A stretch of 64,000 nucleotides of DNA. Source: a bacterium (GTDB taxonomy: Bacteria > Fidelibacterota > Marinisomatia > Marinisomatales > JAHJCW01). Each line of letters starts with the position of its first letter. Position 1 is the first letter of the stretch. The notes below the pieces were generated by a model. It had not been told where the DNA came from, searched no databases, and was given only the letters and a program-made list of their open reading frames with translations. This document shows, piece by piece, positions 42,341 through 53,620 of this stretch. The stretch lies in NCBI GenBank assembly GCA_028282845.1, contig JANQGY010000015.1, forward strand, positions 157,406-221,405. Direction: 5' to 3'. The translations under genes were made by a program, and so were the position numbers.

Positions 42341-43644
42341 TACGGTTCAAGTCTTGCCATGGTTCGTGGGAATGGAATAGTTTCACGAATATGTTTGATT
42401 CCACAGATCCAGGTTACGGTTCTCTCCAAGCCAAGCCCGAATCCGGAATGCGGAACACTACCGTATTTTCTTAAATCAAGATACCACTTAAACGGTTCCA
42501 TGGGCAATTTGTGCTCTTTGATGCGCTCGACTAATATATCGTGATCATCCTCTCTTTGCCCACCACCGATTATCTCGCCATACCCTTCCGGTGCTAAGAT
42601 ATCCATTCCAAGTGCTAAATCAGGATTATCATTCGCACGTTTCATATAAAATGCTTTGATCTCCGCGGGCCACCGATGAATAATCACGGGACTGTCAAAT
42701 TGCTCAGCAATTACGGTTTCATCGGCACCACCGAAATCAGTACCATATTCAAAATCTATATCTTTGTCATTCAATAATTTTGCAGCTTCATCATAAGTCA
42801 AGCGTGGAAATGGCATTTTGATTTGTTCTAATTTTGAGACATCTCTTTCAAGAATTTCAAATTCTGCCTGACAATTTTCCAAGCAATGATTGACGATATG
42901 CATGATCAATTTTTCAGCCCATTCCATGTTCTCATTGATGTCGCAATAAGCGATTTCCGGTTCGAGCATCCAAAATTCAGTAAGATGTCGGCGAGTCTTT
43001 GATTTCTCGGCTCGAAATGTTGGACCAAATACATATACTCGATTAAAACTCATTGCACCGGCTTCGCCATACAATTGCCCGGTTTGAGATAGATATGCCG
43101 TCCGATCATAATAATCAACATTAAAGAGGCTTGTAGTTCCTTCGGCAGCATTGGCAGTCAACATTGGTGAGTCAAATAGAACAAAATCATTGTCATCAAA
43201 AAAATTACGGGCGGCACGAATAACTTGATGCCGAACTTTTAAAATCGCATGTTGTTTCTTTGATCGTATCCATAGATGACGGTTGTCCATTAAAAAAGCA
43301 GTGCCATGTTCTTTGGGAGAAATCGGATATTCGTCCGCTATTTGATGAATCTCAATTGCTTTGACACCTAATTCCACCCCGCCGATAGCGCGCTGCTCCA
43401 ATCGGACTATTCCGGTAACCGATACACTTGATTCCTGAGTTAATAGTTCTTCCTTTTGGAATGTTTCCTGATCAACATCATTTTTGACAACTACACATTG
43501 CAGCATTCCGGTTCCATCACGCAGGATCATAAACCAAATTTTACCGATTGATCTTAAACTATATACCCAACCATGTAATGTCACTTCTTTATCACTATAT
43601 TTTTTTAAATCTCTTATGAATATTTTGTCCATATTTTCTACCAT
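42340..43644 (-). CDS. asnS: Asparaginyl-tRNA synthetase
   Basis: 434 residues, class II synthetase. OB-fold anticodon domain at 10-100 (VTLHGWVYSLRSIG), motif 2 around FGPTFRAEKSKTRRHLTEFWMLEPE and motif 3 GFGLGLERTVTWICG near the C-terminus. The AsnRS type is favoured over AspRS by size and the TRRHLTEF signature. The ATG at 43644 overlaps the lptE stop; another ATG at 43632 is possible. Confidence 0.95.
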   Translation of the reverse strand: MVENMDKIFIRDLKKYSDKEVTLHGWVYSLRSIGKIWFMILRDGTGMLQCVVVKNDVDQETFQKEELLTQESSVSVTGIVRLEQRAIGGVELGVKAIEIHQIADEYPISPKEHGTAFLMDNRHLWIRSKKQHAILKVRHQVIRAARNFFDDNDFVLFDSPMLTANAAEGTTSLFNVDYYDRTAYLSQTGQLYGEAGAMSFNRVYVFGPTFRAEKSKTRRHLTEFWMLEPEIAYCDINENMEWAEKLIMHIVNHCLENCQAEFEILERDVSKLEQIKMPFPRLTYDEAAKLLNDKDIDFEYGTDFGGADETVIAEQFDSPVIIHRWPAEIKAFYMKRANDNPDLALGMDILAPEGYGEIIGGGQREDDHDILVERIKEHKLPMEPFKWYLDLRKYGSVPHSGFGLGLERTVTWICGIKHIRETIPFPRTMARLEP

Positions 43645-44198
43645 GCCGTTAAAATATTATTTACCACATCTTCTGCAATTTTCGTAATTGCTATTTTTGT
43701 TGCGAATTCACGCGGTTCCCCAAATTCATCATCATCATCCGCATCAATTTTACCATCGCCATCATTATCAATTCCATCGGTGTTTATATCACCGGTAAGT
43801 CCGTAGGCGCCCCATCCGGTATAACGTTTTGTTAATAGATCTACATCATTCTTAACATCATGCCAGTTTATGTCCATTGTAATTGTAATGCGGTATTCCG
43901 ATACAGCCTCGGCGCTGTTAAAAGTATATGGTGCATCATCCATTTTAATAATAATGCCATTTAAGACCGAGTCGGCATTGTCCGGATCAACAATTCTCAA
44001 TATATTTTCTTCGGTAAAAACCTCAATAATATTATCGGTAATATCCTCAGCAATTCCAAATTCTGCCGTTTGATTACTAACCAATGGAATTGATATACTC
44101 TTGATGTGCGGCGGAATAGAACCTGCCATCGAATAAAATCCGCATCCGCTTAAAACTATTAGTAGAACCGGCAAACTTATCTTTATGTATCTCTTCAA
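43638..44198 (-). CDS. lptE: LptE-like LPS-assembly lipoprotein with Ca-binding-like insert
   Basis: 186 residues. Leader with lipobox LSGC (Cys19) followed by GFYSMAGSIPPHIKSISIPLVSNQT, the typical LptE N-terminus, then the two-layer fold with the late AITKIAEDVVNNIL helix. Residues 137-158 (DINTDGIDNDGDGKIDADDDDE) form back-to-back DxDxDG loops as in thrombospondin-3 or EF-hand repeats, inserted between the last strand and last helix. LptE anchors LptD in the outer membrane; the insert may bind calcium on the periplasmic side. It lies 1 bp after the sigma-54 activator gene. Confidence 0.82.
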   Translation of the reverse strand: MKRYIKISLPVLLIVLSGCGFYSMAGSIPPHIKSISIPLVSNQTAEFGIAEDITDNIIEVFTEENILRIVDPDNADSVLNGIIIKMDDAPYTFNSAEAVSEYRITITMDINWHDVKNDVDLLTKRYTGWGAYGLTGDINTDGIDNDGDGKIDADDDDEFGEPREFATKIAITKIAEDVVNNILTAW

Positions 44199-44199
44199 A

Positions 44200-45393
44200 T
44201 TATTTTCTCTTTATTTTCGGATCTAATCCGTATTCTTTAATTTTACGATAAAGTGTGCGTTCACTCATATCAAGAGCTTGAGCTGCCGCCCGACGATTAT
44301 TATTGAAATATTTCAAGGTTCTCTCAATCGCCTCTTTGGTTACATCTTCTAATTTAAATTCACCGATAGCATCTGATTTAATCAATCGGTCGGAACTCTC
44401 AACTACCTTGATATTTTTACTGTCACTTGTATATGGCAAATATTTGATCTCATTGTTCTCAAAGTTGGAACCGGAAGCGATGAATTTCTTAATATCTTCA
44501 ACATCTTGTCGAAGTAACAAAAGTTGACGCAAAATAAGCTCGCGCTCAGCTTTTTCCGGTGAGCGATCGAGTATAATCGGCAAATTCTCATTATATTCGA
44601 CTGCCGGCATGACCGGCTCCAAATGATGGTCAATCATTTCCTTGGTAATCCTTGCTCCTTTTTCCAATACGATGATCCGTTCAATGAAGTTCTTAAGTTC
44701 GCGCACATTGCCGGGCCAATCGTATTGCTTCATAGCGCGTATTGCATCGGGCATAAAGCCGCGATACACAATATCATTATTTCGAGTAAATTCAAGCGCA
44801 AATCTTTCTACTAAAAAAGATAAATCCTCAATCCGCTCGCGCAACGACGGGACTTTAATCGTTACCGTCTTTAACCGGTAATATAAATCCTGCCGAAACT
44901 CACCTTTTTTAACTAATTCACCTAAGTCCTTATTCGTAGCTGCAATAACGCGTACATCGGAATAAAGCGCTTTTGAATCACCCACCCGCATAAATTCACC
45001 GGATTCTAATACCCTAAGGAGCTTTACCTGCGTTTCCAAAGGAGTTTCCCCGATTTCATCTAAAAATATCGTGCCTTTGTTGGCAGTTTCAAAATATCCT
45101 TTTCGATCTACTTCCGCTCCGGTATAGGCGCCTTTTTTATGGCCAAACAGTTCACTTTCAATAATACCTTCTGGAATAGCTCCGCAATTGACGGTAACCA
45201 ATTCGGAATTTGATCTGCGGCTGATAGCGTGCACAGCTTTGGCAACCATTTCTTTACCAACACCGCTCTCACCGGTTATTAGTACCGTAATATCAATCGG
45301 CCCAACCTGCGCAATCATTTCCATCGCTTGCTTGATTACATCGGAATTACCGATTATTCCCGACTGTTTTTGCAGTTTATCTATATCAATCAT
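44200..45393 (-). CDS. Sigma-54-dependent transcriptional activator
   Basis: 397 residues. AAA+ core with Walker A GESGVGKE at 41-48, the sigma-54 contact loop GAYTGA at 88-93 (Phe replaced by Tyr), Walker B GTIFLDE at 108-114 and a C-terminal Fis-type helix-turn-helix (RAAAQALDMSERTLYRKIKEYG). There is no receiver or other sensory domain at the N-terminus, so activity must be set by level or a partner. Between galE and lptE. Confidence 0.93.
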   Translation of the reverse strand: MIDIDKLQKQSGIIGNSDVIKQAMEMIAQVGPIDITVLITGESGVGKEMVAKAVHAISRRSNSELVTVNCGAIPEGIIESELFGHKKGAYTGAEVDRKGYFETANKGTIFLDEIGETPLETQVKLLRVLESGEFMRVGDSKALYSDVRVIAATNKDLGELVKKGEFRQDLYYRLKTVTIKVPSLRERIEDLSFLVERFALEFTRNNDIVYRGFMPDAIRAMKQYDWPGNVRELKNFIERIIVLEKGARITKEMIDHHLEPVMPAVEYNENLPIILDRSPEKAERELILRQLLLLRQDVEDIKKFIASGSNFENNEIKYLPYTSDSKNIKVVESSDRLIKSDAIGEFKLEDVTKEAIERTLKYFNNNRRAAAQALDMSERTLYRKIKEYGLDPKIKRK

Positions 45394-45395
45394 AA

Positions 45396-46361
45396 CTATT
45401 TATAAATATCCCACATAGTTGACAATAATGTTTCTAAATCTGAATATTTTGCTTCCCAACCAAGCAACTCCTGTGCTTTTTTATAACTCGCTACAACGTT
45501 ATCGGGATCGCCTTCACGGCGCTCGACTATTTCATATTTGATCTTTTTATTCGTTATTTCTTCAGCTTTCTTTATTGTTTCGAGAACCGAGTAACCTTTT
45601 TCAGTAGATAAATTGACAGTCAAATTTTTTCCCTTATTTACAAGATACTCAAGCGCCAGCACATGGGCACTTGCCAGATCATTCACATGAATATAATCTC
45701 GTACTCCGGTTCCATCAATTGTATTATAATCATTGCCATAAACTTGCATTTTATTGCGAATACCGGCTGCCACTTCCATTACAATCGGCAAAAGATTATT
45801 GGGATTTCGCTCCTTCCCTCTTATCCGACCTTGAACATCATAACCGGCGGCATTGAAATAACGTAACGCAGCAAATTGCAGTTCCTTAATTCTGCTGAAC
45901 CAGTTAAGATTGTTTTCAATTTCTATCTTAGTATAACCATAGTAATTCGCCGGTTGAATCGGGTGTTTCTCATCAATCGGAAGATAATCGGGAAAACCGT
46001 AAACAGCGGCAGTTGAAGAAAAGACAAAGTATTTTATTCCGGCAGCAACAACAGCATTTAACAAATTCATAGAACCTACAATATTATTTTCAGCATATTT
46101 CTCCGGTTTTAGCATTGATTCACCGGCTGCTTTCCATGCTGCCAAATGTATAACTGCATCAAAATGATTCTTCGTTAATATTTTGTGCAAATGTTTAGGA
46201 TCTAAAGTCGAGCCTAAAATAAATTTTGCTCGGGCATCTACATTTTCTTTTTGACCCAATGAAAGATCATCATAAATAGTTACTTCATAATTATTGTCGC
46301 ACAATTCATATACAACGTGCGATCCGATATATCCTGCTCCACCTGTAACCAATATTTTCAT
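45396..46361 (-). CDS. galE: UDP-glucose 4-epimerase
   Basis: 321 residues, extended short-chain dehydrogenase. NAD-binding VTGGAGYIGSHVV at 5-17, FSSTAAVYG near 119-127 with the catalytic Thr/Ser, and YYGYTK with the Tyr-x3-Lys pair near 144-149. It interconverts UDP-glucose and UDP-galactose, for surface polysaccharide or galactose use. Its place in a housekeeping operon argues for envelope synthesis rather than a part of the galactose locus. Confidence 0.93.
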   Translation of the reverse strand: MKILVTGGAGYIGSHVVYELCDNNYEVTIYDDLSLGQKENVDARAKFILGSTLDPKHLHKILTKNHFDAVIHLAAWKAAGESMLKPEKYAENNIVGSMNLLNAVVAAGIKYFVFSSTAAVYGFPDYLPIDEKHPIQPANYYGYTKIEIENNLNWFSRIKELQFAALRYFNAAGYDVQGRIRGKERNPNNLLPIVMEVAAGIRNKMQVYGNDYNTIDGTGVRDYIHVNDLASAHVLALEYLVNKGKNLTVNLSTEKGYSVLETIKKAEEITNKKIKYEIVERREGDPDNVVASYKKAQELLGWEAKYSDLETLLSTMWDIYK

Positions 46362-46386
46362 AAAATACTTATTTACTCCATTTCAA

Positions 46387-48390
46387 TTACTTGAATTTAG
46401 TGCCAACTTCCTTTTCCAATTTAGCGATTTCATCCCGCAGTGCCGCTGCCTGTTCAAATTCCAATTTCTCAGCAGCTTCAAGCATTTCCATGCGCATCAT
46501 TTCTAACGCAGCTTGTTTATCCATTAAGTCAAAATCACTGCCGCGCCGTTTCGATTTATATTCAAATTCTTCAGTTTGATAGGCATCGGCCACGGCGGTG
46601 GTGTGCATAACATCTTCGGTAGATTTATAGATTGTCTTGGGCGTTATCTTATGCAATTTATTGTACTCCTGTTGGATCGTTCGACGACGCGCCGTTTCAT
46701 CCATAAGATACTCCATTGCCTCAGAAACAGTGTCACCATACAGTATAACTTGTCCACCAACATTCCGGGCAGCGCGTCCTGCCACCTGCATTAATGAACT
46801 TTTCGAACGCAAAAATCCCTGTTTGTCAGCGTCTAAAACTGCAACAAGCGAAACCTCAGGAAGATCAAGTCCCTCACGCAACAAGTTGATACCAACCAAG
46901 ACATCAAATTCTCCCAACCTGAGGTCTCTGAGTATTTTTACCCGCTCAACCGACTTTACCTCGGAATGCAAATATTTTACCCGCAGATTCATACCAAGCA
47001 GATACTCGGTTAGATCCTCTGCCATGCGTTTGGTTAAAGTAGTAATTAACGTACGTTCCTGCTTTGCAACCCGCTGACGGATTTCTCCGATCAGGTCATC
47101 AATTTGTCCCTCTGTTTTCCTTATCTCAACTTCCGGATCAATCAATCCCGTAGGACGTATAATCTGTTCAACCACCACCCCTTTACTCAATTCAAGTTCT
47201 TTCTCAGCAGGTGTTGCCGAGGCAAAGACTACTTGTTTTTGCATTGAAAGGAATTCATCTATTTTGAGTGGACGGTTATCAAGCGCGCTCGGCAGCCTAA
47301 AGCCGTAATCAACCAGGACTTCCTTGCGTTTGCGATCACCATTATACATTCCTCTTATCTGAGGCAAAGTAACATGCGATTCGTCTAATACCGTTACAAA
47401 ATTATCAGGGAAAAAATCTATCAGCGTCCATGGCCTCTCTCCCGCTTTGCGATTTGAAAAATAACGCGAATAATTTTCTATTCCGGAACAGTAGCCAACT
47501 TCTTTCATCATTTCAAGATCAAAATTGGTGCGTTGTTCAATTCTTTGCGCTTCAAGCAATTTGCCCGCCGATTGTAACTCCTGCACACGTTCTTTCAACT
47601 CTAATTTAATTTCTTCGATGGCTTTTAAAACTGTATCTCTTTCGGTTACGAAATGTTTTGCCGGAAAAATGGCGGTAGAATCCATCTCTCTGATAATTTC
47701 TCCCGTTATACTATCAAAGGCTGTGATGCTATCAATTACAGAACCGAACAATTCAATTCTGATGCAATAATCAGTGTATGCCGGAAAAAGTTCTATCACA
47801 TCGCCTCTGACGCGGAAATTTCCCCTTTCCAATACCATATCATTTCTTACATAAAAGATATTGATCAATTGTGTCAGGAAATCTCGTCTTTGCAGGGATT
47901 CACCTTTTCTTAGCTTGATAACGTTTTTTTCGTAATCACTCGGTGAACCAATTCCATAAATACAAGATACGGAGCTAACCACGATTACATCATTTCGATC
48001 AATTAACGAACTCGTTGCTTTCAAGCGGAGTTTGTCAATTTCCTCATTCATCGAAAAATCTTTTTCGATAAATGTATCCGTGACCGGTAAATAGGCTTCC
48101 GGTTGATAATAATCGTAGTAGCTTATAAAATATTCAACCGCATTATCGGGAAATAACGACTTGAATTCGCCGTATAATTGTGCAGCGAGAGTCTTATTAT
48201 GTGATATTATCAAAGTCGGTCGTTGGACTTCTTCAATTACTTTGGCAATTGTATATGTCTTACCCGAACCGGTTACGCCCAACAATGTTTGATAGTCAAC
48301 ATCGCTGTTTAATCCTTCAACCAACTCTTTAATAGCATTTGGTTGATCACCGCTTGGTTGATAGTTCGAACTGACTTTAAACTCTGCCAT
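46387..48390 (-). CDS. uvrB: Excinuclease ABC subunit B
   Basis: 667 residues, full length. Walker [11 protein letters not shown] near 39-48, beta-hairpin [12 protein letters not shown], helicase motif [24 protein letters not shown] motif ([18 protein letters not shown]) and the C-terminal UVR motif ([17 protein letters not shown]). It loads at DNA damage with UvrA and recruits UvrC. Confidence 0.97.
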   Translation of the reverse strand: MAEFKVSSNYQPSGDQPNAIKELVEGLNSDVDYQTLLGVTGSGKTYTIAKVIEEVQRPTLIISHNKTLAAQLYGEFKSLFPDNAVEYFISYYDYYQPEAYLPVTDTFIEKDFSMNEEIDKLRLKATSSLIDRNDVIVVSSVSCIYGIGSPSDYEKNVIKLRKGESLQRRDFLTQLINIFYVRNDMVLERGNFRVRGDVIELFPAYTDYCIRIELFGSVIDSITAFDSITGEIIREMDSTAIFPAKHFVTERDTVLKAIEEIKLELKERVQELQSAGKLLEAQRIEQRTNFDLEMMKEVGYCSGIENYSRYFSNRKAGERPWTLIDFFPDNFVTVLDESHVTLPQIRGMYNGDRKRKEVLVDYGFRLPSALDNRPLKIDEFLSMQKQVVFASATPAEKELELSKGVVVEQIIRPTGLIDPEVEIRKTEGQIDDLIGEIRQRVAKQERTLITTLTKRMAEDLTEYLLGMNLRVKYLHSEVKSVERVKILRDLRLGEFDVLVGINLLREGLDLPEVSLVAVLDADKQGFLRSKSSLMQVAGRAARNVGGQVILYGDTVSEAMEYLMDETARRRTIQQEYNKLHKITPKTIYKSTEDVMHTTAVADAYQTEEFEYKSKRRGSDFDLMDKQAALEMMRMEMLEAAEKLEFEQAAALRDEIAKLEKEVGTKFK

Positions 48391-48465
48391 AATGGCTAAA
48401 GTTACTTCGATAAATTAATAGCGGTCAATGGCAGAGTATTTTAATAATATGAGCTAAATTTATAA

Positions 48466-49944
48466 CTATTTATCAGGACTCTGATAATTTGGCGATTCCT
48501 TAACGATCCTAACCTCGTGCGGATGGCTTTCTTTTACACCGGCTGAAGATATTTGAATAAATTTAGCTTTTTTGCCAAATTCGTTAATTGATTTAATTCC
48601 ACAATATCCCATTGATGAACGTACACCACCAAGTAATTGATGAATTGCATTACTTACATTACCGCGGTATGGTACCATCCCTTCGATTCCTTCCGGGACT
48701 AATTTTGTGGCTTCGGTTCCTTCCTGAAAATAGCGATCTCCGCTGCCTTCACTCATCGCTCCAAGTGAACCCATTCCGCGGTAAGTTTTGTACTGACGCC
48801 CTTCATATAAAATTGTTTCTCCGGGACTTTCCTCCATTCCGGCTAATAGATTACCCAACATTACCGTATCAGCACCGGCCGCAAGTGCTTTGGCTATATC
48901 TCCGCTATACCTGATGCCGCCATCGGCAATTACCGGAATATTACTTACCGTAGCAATATCTACCGCTTCCATTATCGCCGATAATTGCGGTACTCCGACA
49001 CCTGCAACAATTCTTGTTGTACAGCTTGCACCCGCACCTATGCCTACTTTCACCGCATCTACACCATTGTCAATTAGAGCTTTCGCTCCTTCAGCTGTAG
49101 CAATATTTCCGGCGATAACCGCCGTACTACCACTTAATTTTTTGATTTGATTAACGGTTTTTAATACACCTTGCGAATGCCCGTGCGCTGTATCAATTAT
49201 TATCGCATCAATTTCGGCCTGATTCAATGCTTCCGCTCTTTCAATCGCATCCTTACCGACTCCAACTGCCGCAGCCACTCTCAGCCGTCCGGCAGCATCT
49301 TTGCATGAATTGGGGAATTCTTCCTTTTTTTGTATATCCTTGACCGTAATTAATCCGGCTAATTCTCCATTATCATCAACAACCAACAATTTCTCAATTC
49401 GATGTTCCTGCAAAATTTCCTTAGCCGTATCCAAAGTAGTGCCAATTGGAACTGTAATTAGGTTTTTCGATGTCATTCGCTCGGTCACCGACAAATCAAG
49501 ATTTTTCTCAAAACGTATATCGCGATTGGTTAATATTCCTTTCAATTTATTACCGCTAACGACCGGCAAACCGCTGATCTTATACTTTGTCATCAGCATC
49601 TTTGCTTCACGGATTGTTTTACCAATATCCAAAGTAACCGGATTTTTGATCATTCCGCTTTCCGACCGTTTTACCACGTCAACCATGCCAACTTGTTCTT
49701 CAATACTCAGATTCTTATGTATGACACCGATCCCGCCTTCTCTCGCTAAAGCGATTGCCATAGCCGATTCTGTTACAGTATCCATCGCAGCGCTCAATAT
49801 TGGAATAGAAAGCGATATTTCTTTGGTAAGCCGCGCTGATAAGTTAACATCGCGCGGAAGTACAGCCGATTCTTGCGGAACAAGCAATACATCATCAAAT
49901 GTAAGCGAATATTCAAAGGGTGGTCTGTTATATTTTTTTGACAT
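48466..49944 (-). CDS. guaB: IMP dehydrogenase
   Basis: 492 residues. TIM barrel interrupted by two CBS domains at about 95-215. Catalytic cysteine in [20 protein letters not shown] near 300-318, the IMP site [19 protein letters not shown], and the flap [18 protein letters not shown]. It makes XMP for guanine nucleotides. The ATG shares one base with the hutH stop (TAATG). Confidence 0.96.
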   Translation of the reverse strand: MSKKYNRPPFEYSLTFDDVLLVPQESAVLPRDVNLSARLTKEISLSIPILSAAMDTVTESAMAIALAREGGIGVIHKNLSIEEQVGMVDVVKRSESGMIKNPVTLDIGKTIREAKMLMTKYKISGLPVVSGNKLKGILTNRDIRFEKNLDLSVTERMTSKNLITVPIGTTLDTAKEILQEHRIEKLLVVDDNGELAGLITVKDIQKKEEFPNSCKDAAGRLRVAAAVGVGKDAIERAEALNQAEIDAIIIDTAHGHSQGVLKTVNQIKKLSGSTAVIAGNIATAEGAKALIDNGVDAVKVGIGAGASCTTRIVAGVGVPQLSAIMEAVDIATVSNIPVIADGGIRYSGDIAKALAAGADTVMLGNLLAGMEESPGETILYEGRQYKTYRGMGSLGAMSEGSGDRYFQEGTEATKLVPEGIEGMVPYRGNVSNAIHQLLGGVRSSMGYCGIKSINEFGKKAKFIQISSAGVKESHPHEVRIVKESPNYQSPDK

Positions 49945-51470
49945 TAGGTTAATTTCATATATTTATTGACTGCATTAATTATTCTATTATTTCTTATCAG
50001 ATTGGACAGAATTTCAACATCCTTCCCATAAGGATGGTCTCCAAGGTTGATTTTAATATTCTTTTTTACAAGGTCAAGCACCGGTTTTGTTCCGATTCCC
50101 GGCGATAGTTGTTTATGAAACAAAATGGTTGCCCTTGATGCAACCAATAACTCTGCGGCAAGTATGTTGGCAACATTTTCAAGTATTCTGAGCACTTTCC
50201 TCCCCGACCAAGGTGCCATACTTACAATATCTTCCTGTCCGGCTGAAGTAGAAATTGAATCCACACTTGCCGGATGCGCCAAAGTTTTATTCTCCGATGC
50301 CAACGCAGCGGCAGTTACATGTACTATCATGCAGCCTGATTCGAGTCCCGGTTCACTTACAACAAAAGGTGGAATTGCTGATTCAATGCCTTTCATAAAA
50401 TAATTGATCCGGCGTTCGGAAATCGCACCTATTTCACTCATTGCAATTGCGAGTATATCCATCGCTTGGGCAACCGATTCGGCGTGAAAATGACCGGAGC
50501 TATAAACCGAGCCGTCAGACATAATCAGAGGATTATCGCTAACGCTGTTAATCTCCCGTTCTACGATTAATTTGGCATAAGAAACAGCATCGCGACTTGC
50601 GCCATGAATATGCGGAATACAGCGCATTGAATACGGATCCTGTACCCGTTCGCAATTATTATGTGATTGTACTATTTCACTTTTATTGAGCAATTTCCAA
50701 ATATTCTGCGCTACTTCCCGCTGACCTTTATGCTCCTTAAGTTGATGAATTGATTTCTTGAACACCTTCCTTGATGATAAACTTGCCTCAACTGAAAGCG
50801 CTCCTATTACGTCAGCAGTCCGCAAAAGTCCTTGTGCAATATTCAACGCTTTAATTGCAAAAGCGGTGGATACTTGTGTTCCATTTATCAGGCTCAATCC
50901 TTCTTTCGGATATAGACTTAACGGTTCAATACCAACTTCTTTTAAAGCTAACATACTTGGTACAATTCGATCTTGAAAATGCACATCGCCCTCGCCAATC
51001 AAAGCTAATGCCATGTGAGCCATCGGCGCCAAATCACCGCTTGCGCCGACTGAACCTTGGCGGGGAATTATTGGAATAATATCGTGATTAATAAATTGTA
51101 TGATTTTATCGGCAACTGCTCTCCTAACACCGCTTGCTCCCTTGGCATAAGTCAGAAGTTTTAATAACATAATAGTCCGAACCAAGCCAACATCTATCGG
51201 TTTACCGATGCCGGCGGCGTGACTCTTTATTAAATTAAGCTGAAGCTGCTTCTGATCCTTAGAATTGATTGATATTTGGCTTAATTTTCCAAAGCCCGTG
51301 TTCACGCCGTAAATCTTGACACCTTCATTTAATAAATCATTAAATAATTTATTTGATTTATTAATGGCAGATATAACCTGCGGAGTTAGTTTTGTCTTAA
51401 CACGCTCCGAAAGTATTTTTGCGAAATCTTCTATTGAATATTTCTTTTGCTCAATCGGTATGGTTAACAT
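49944..51470 (-). CDS. hutH: Histidine ammonia-lyase
   Basis: 508 residues. The Ala-Ser-Gly triad that forms the MIO cofactor is in [17 protein letters not shown] near 140-156, and [12 protein letters not shown] near 54-65 holds the catalytic tyrosine. It removes ammonia from histidine to give urocanate. No hutU, hutI or hutG gene is nearby, so the rest of the pathway must be elsewhere, or the enzyme acts on another aromatic amino acid. Confidence 0.9.
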   Translation of the reverse strand: MLTIPIEQKKYSIEDFAKILSERVKTKLTPQVISAINKSNKLFNDLLNEGVKIYGVNTGFGKLSQISINSKDQKQLQLNLIKSHAAGIGKPIDVGLVRTIMLLKLLTYAKGASGVRRAVADKIIQFINHDIIPIIPRQGSVGASGDLAPMAHMALALIGEGDVHFQDRIVPSMLALKEVGIEPLSLYPKEGLSLINGTQVSTAFAIKALNIAQGLLRTADVIGALSVEASLSSRKVFKKSIHQLKEHKGQREVAQNIWKLLNKSEIVQSHNNCERVQDPYSMRCIPHIHGASRDAVSYAKLIVEREINSVSDNPLIMSDGSVYSSGHFHAESVAQAMDILAIAMSEIGAISERRINYFMKGIESAIPPFVVSEPGLESGCMIVHVTAAALASENKTLAHPASVDSISTSAGQEDIVSMAPWSGRKVLRILENVANILAAELLVASRATILFHKQLSPGIGTKPVLDLVKKNIKINLGDHPYGKDVEILSNLIRNNRIINAVNKYMKLT

Positions 51471-51515
51471 AGATAAATTTATTTGATTTCACTTATTATG
51501 TACAACAGGTGATAC

Positions 51516-51549
51516 AAAAAACCCCATGAAAATTATCCATGGGGTTTTT
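51516..51549 (-). terminator. Rho-independent terminator
   Basis: AAAAACCCCATG pairs with CATGGGGTTTTT around a 10-base loop. It lies 20 bases after the stop of the minus-strand barrel gene and ends in a T-run on that strand. Confidence 0.9.
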
Positions 51550-51568
51550 CAAAAGTAACGATTATTGC

Positions 51569-52264
51569 TTACCGATTAAAATAGATAAGCAGAGTTAAAC
51601 CTCCGCCACTGGTAATACCGAAGAACCGATGACTGCCGTTTTCTATCGTTTCATCTTCACCACTACCATACTCAATTTCTTCATCCGGATATGAAGTAAA
51701 AGCAAATAATAGTTGATATTCAGCAGCAAAACTCAACATAGAATTTATTGCATACTCAAGTCCAAACAATCCAAATAAGGAAATTCTTGTAGAAGCATAG
51801 GGATACTTATTCTTATAGATTGTTGCATCCGGTAATGTGCCTCCTTCCAATGCGTAAACCGGAGTTTCCAATTTGTACCTTTTCATTGCAAATCCACCAC
51901 CGGCGCCAAAAAATGGATCAACTTTTCCTTTGTTCAGGTGTCGTTCAACCGCAACTTCAAGTCCAAAGGTGGATGTTTTGTCATAACCATCCTCTCCTTT
52001 ATATCCATCATCAGTAAGACCATAATATTGATTCCAGGTTTTTTTCTCTTTATTGCTATAGAAACTCAAAACACCTCTAATTGCGGTATTCTTATTTAGG
52101 TATCTTTTATAACCCAATCCACCCCTAAAGGCATCAAGATCAAAATTATCAAAATCAAATAGTATAGCCTGATCACCCGCTTTAGGTGGTACATAATTTG
52201 ATTGTCCCCAAGCACCGCTCAACATAATAATCAATGCTAAACCAAATAGTATCGTTTTTTTCAT
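51569..52264 (-). CDS. Outer-membrane beta-barrel protein
   Basis: 231 residues with a signal peptide (ILFGLALIIMLSGAWG). The mature part has alternating strands such as GGLGYKRYLNKNTAIRGVLSFYSN, AVERHLNKGKVDPFFGAGGGFAMKRY and LSFAAEYQLLFAFT, and ends with an aromatic-rich strand (GLTLLIYFNR), like eight-stranded OmpX/OmpA-type barrels. Function unknown. It has its own terminator, so likely its own transcript. Confidence 0.78.
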   Translation of the reverse strand: MKKTILFGLALIIMLSGAWGQSNYVPPKAGDQAILFDFDNFDLDAFRGGLGYKRYLNKNTAIRGVLSFYSNKEKKTWNQYYGLTDDGYKGEDGYDKTSTFGLEVAVERHLNKGKVDPFFGAGGGFAMKRYKLETPVYALEGGTLPDATIYKNKYPYASTRISLFGLFGLEYAINSMLSFAAEYQLLFAFTSYPDEEIEYGSGEDETIENGSHRFFGITSGGGLTLLIYFNR

Positions 52265-52321
52265 GTTTACTTCCTTTTTATTAATACTTTTTTTGAGGGG
52301 CTAAATTTATATAGTTAATAA

Positions 52322-53620
52322 TTAATTACAAACTATTCCGTTTAATTCAAACATTGAGGCATCTATGATATTCACTTTCTCAAATTGTCCTACTTCTGTT
52401 GCCCCTTTGATTTTGACAATATTATCAACCTCCGGTGAATCGAACTCCGTTCTGCCAATAAATCCATCTTCAGCAATACTATCAACTATAACATCCATAG
52501 TAGAACCAATTAACGCTTCATTTTTATCTAACATGATTTGATTTTGCAATTCCAATAGTCTGAATTTTCGGTCATTTTTTATTTGCATGGGTACATTATC
52601 ATCTAAATTCTCGGCAATGGTGCCTTCTTCTTCTGAGTATGTAAATATACCAAGCCTATCAAATTGAATATCTTCAATAAAGTCATATAATTGCCTAAAA
52701 TCACCTTCAGTCTCATTGGGATAACCGACAATAACCGTTGAGCGCAATCGGATATCCGGAATTACTTCCTTCACTCGGTTGATTCTGTTTCGAATACCTT
52801 CCTGCCCTAATCCGCGACGCATCGAGGTAAGAATTTTATCCGAAGCATGTTGTATCGGTATATCAAGATACCGACAGAATTTTTCCAACTTTCCAATTGA
52901 TTCAATAATTCTCTGCGATAAATGCGCAGGATGAGCATAATGTAACCGGATCCATTTTAACGGATCACCGATTTTGTCTAATTCCAACAATAACGCACCT
53001 AAATTAGTTTTCTCCTGCAAATCCCATCCGTAAGTAGTTGAGTCTTGGGCAATAATTAATAATTCCTTAACACCATTATTCGCCAATGTATCCGCTTCTG
53101 ATACAATCGAATCTATTGGTCTTGAAATCTGTTTACCGCGCATGATAGGTATGCTGCAAAATGAACAGCCATTATCACAACCCTCGGCTATCTTCAAATA
53201 GGCATAATGTTTTGGAGTTAATAATGATCTGAAATATAACGGGTCATCTTTTAGGAAAGGTTTCCCTGTCAAATATGACACGATTTGACGATGATCGTTT
53301 ACACCGAAAAATTTGTCAACTTCCGGAATTTCTTTTGTCAACTGACCACGATACCTTTCAACTAAACACCCCATCACAATTAATCGATTGAGGTTGCCGG
53401 TCTTTTTTAGTTCCGCTGCCTCAAGAATACTATCAATTGATTCCTCCCGTGCCTGATCGAGAAAACCACAAGTGTTGATAATAATCGTTTCCGCTTCTTC
53501 AGGATTGTCAACAATATTCAATTTTGATTTTTTAATCCCGCCAACTAATATTTCAGAGTCAACTAAATTCTTCGAGCAGCCGAGACTTAACAAGTAAATA
53601 GTATTGTCCGAATTACTCAT
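52322..53620 (-). CDS. rimO: Ribosomal protein S12 methylthiotransferase
   Basis: About 432 residues from the ATG at 53620, which lies inside the ftsY stop region; a GTG at 53626 is also in frame. N-terminal UPF0004 domain with SLGCSKNLVDSE and INTCGF cysteines, radical-SAM motif CDNGCSFCSIP near 145-155, and a C-terminal TRAM domain. The SIPIMRGKQISRP variant is typical of RimO, not MiaB. Confidence 0.93.
   Translation of the reverse strand: MSNSDNTIYLLSLGCSKNLVDSEILVGGIKKSKLNIVDNPEEAETIIINTCGFLDQAREESIDSILEAAELKKTGNLNRLIVMGCLVERYRGQLTKEIPEVDKFFGVNDHRQIVSYLTGKPFLKDDPLYFRSLLTPKHYAYLKIAEGCDNGCSFCSIPIMRGKQISRPIDSIVSEADTLANNGVKELLIIAQDSTTYGWDLQEKTNLGALLLELDKIGDPLKWIRLHYAHPAHLSQRIIESIGKLEKFCRYLDIPIQHASDKILTSMRRGLGQEGIRNRINRVKEVIPDIRLRSTVIVGYPNETEGDFRQLYDFIEDIQFDRLGIFTYSEEEGTIAENLDDNVPMQIKNDRKFRLLELQNQIMLDKNEALIGSTMDVIVDSIAEDGFIGRTEFDSPEVDNIVKIKGATEVGQFEKVNIIDASMFELNGIVCN

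Noticed and set aside
49301..49969. 222-codon plus-strand frame opposite guaB
   Set aside because: Lies antisense to a clear IMP dehydrogenase; composition is a shadow of that gene.
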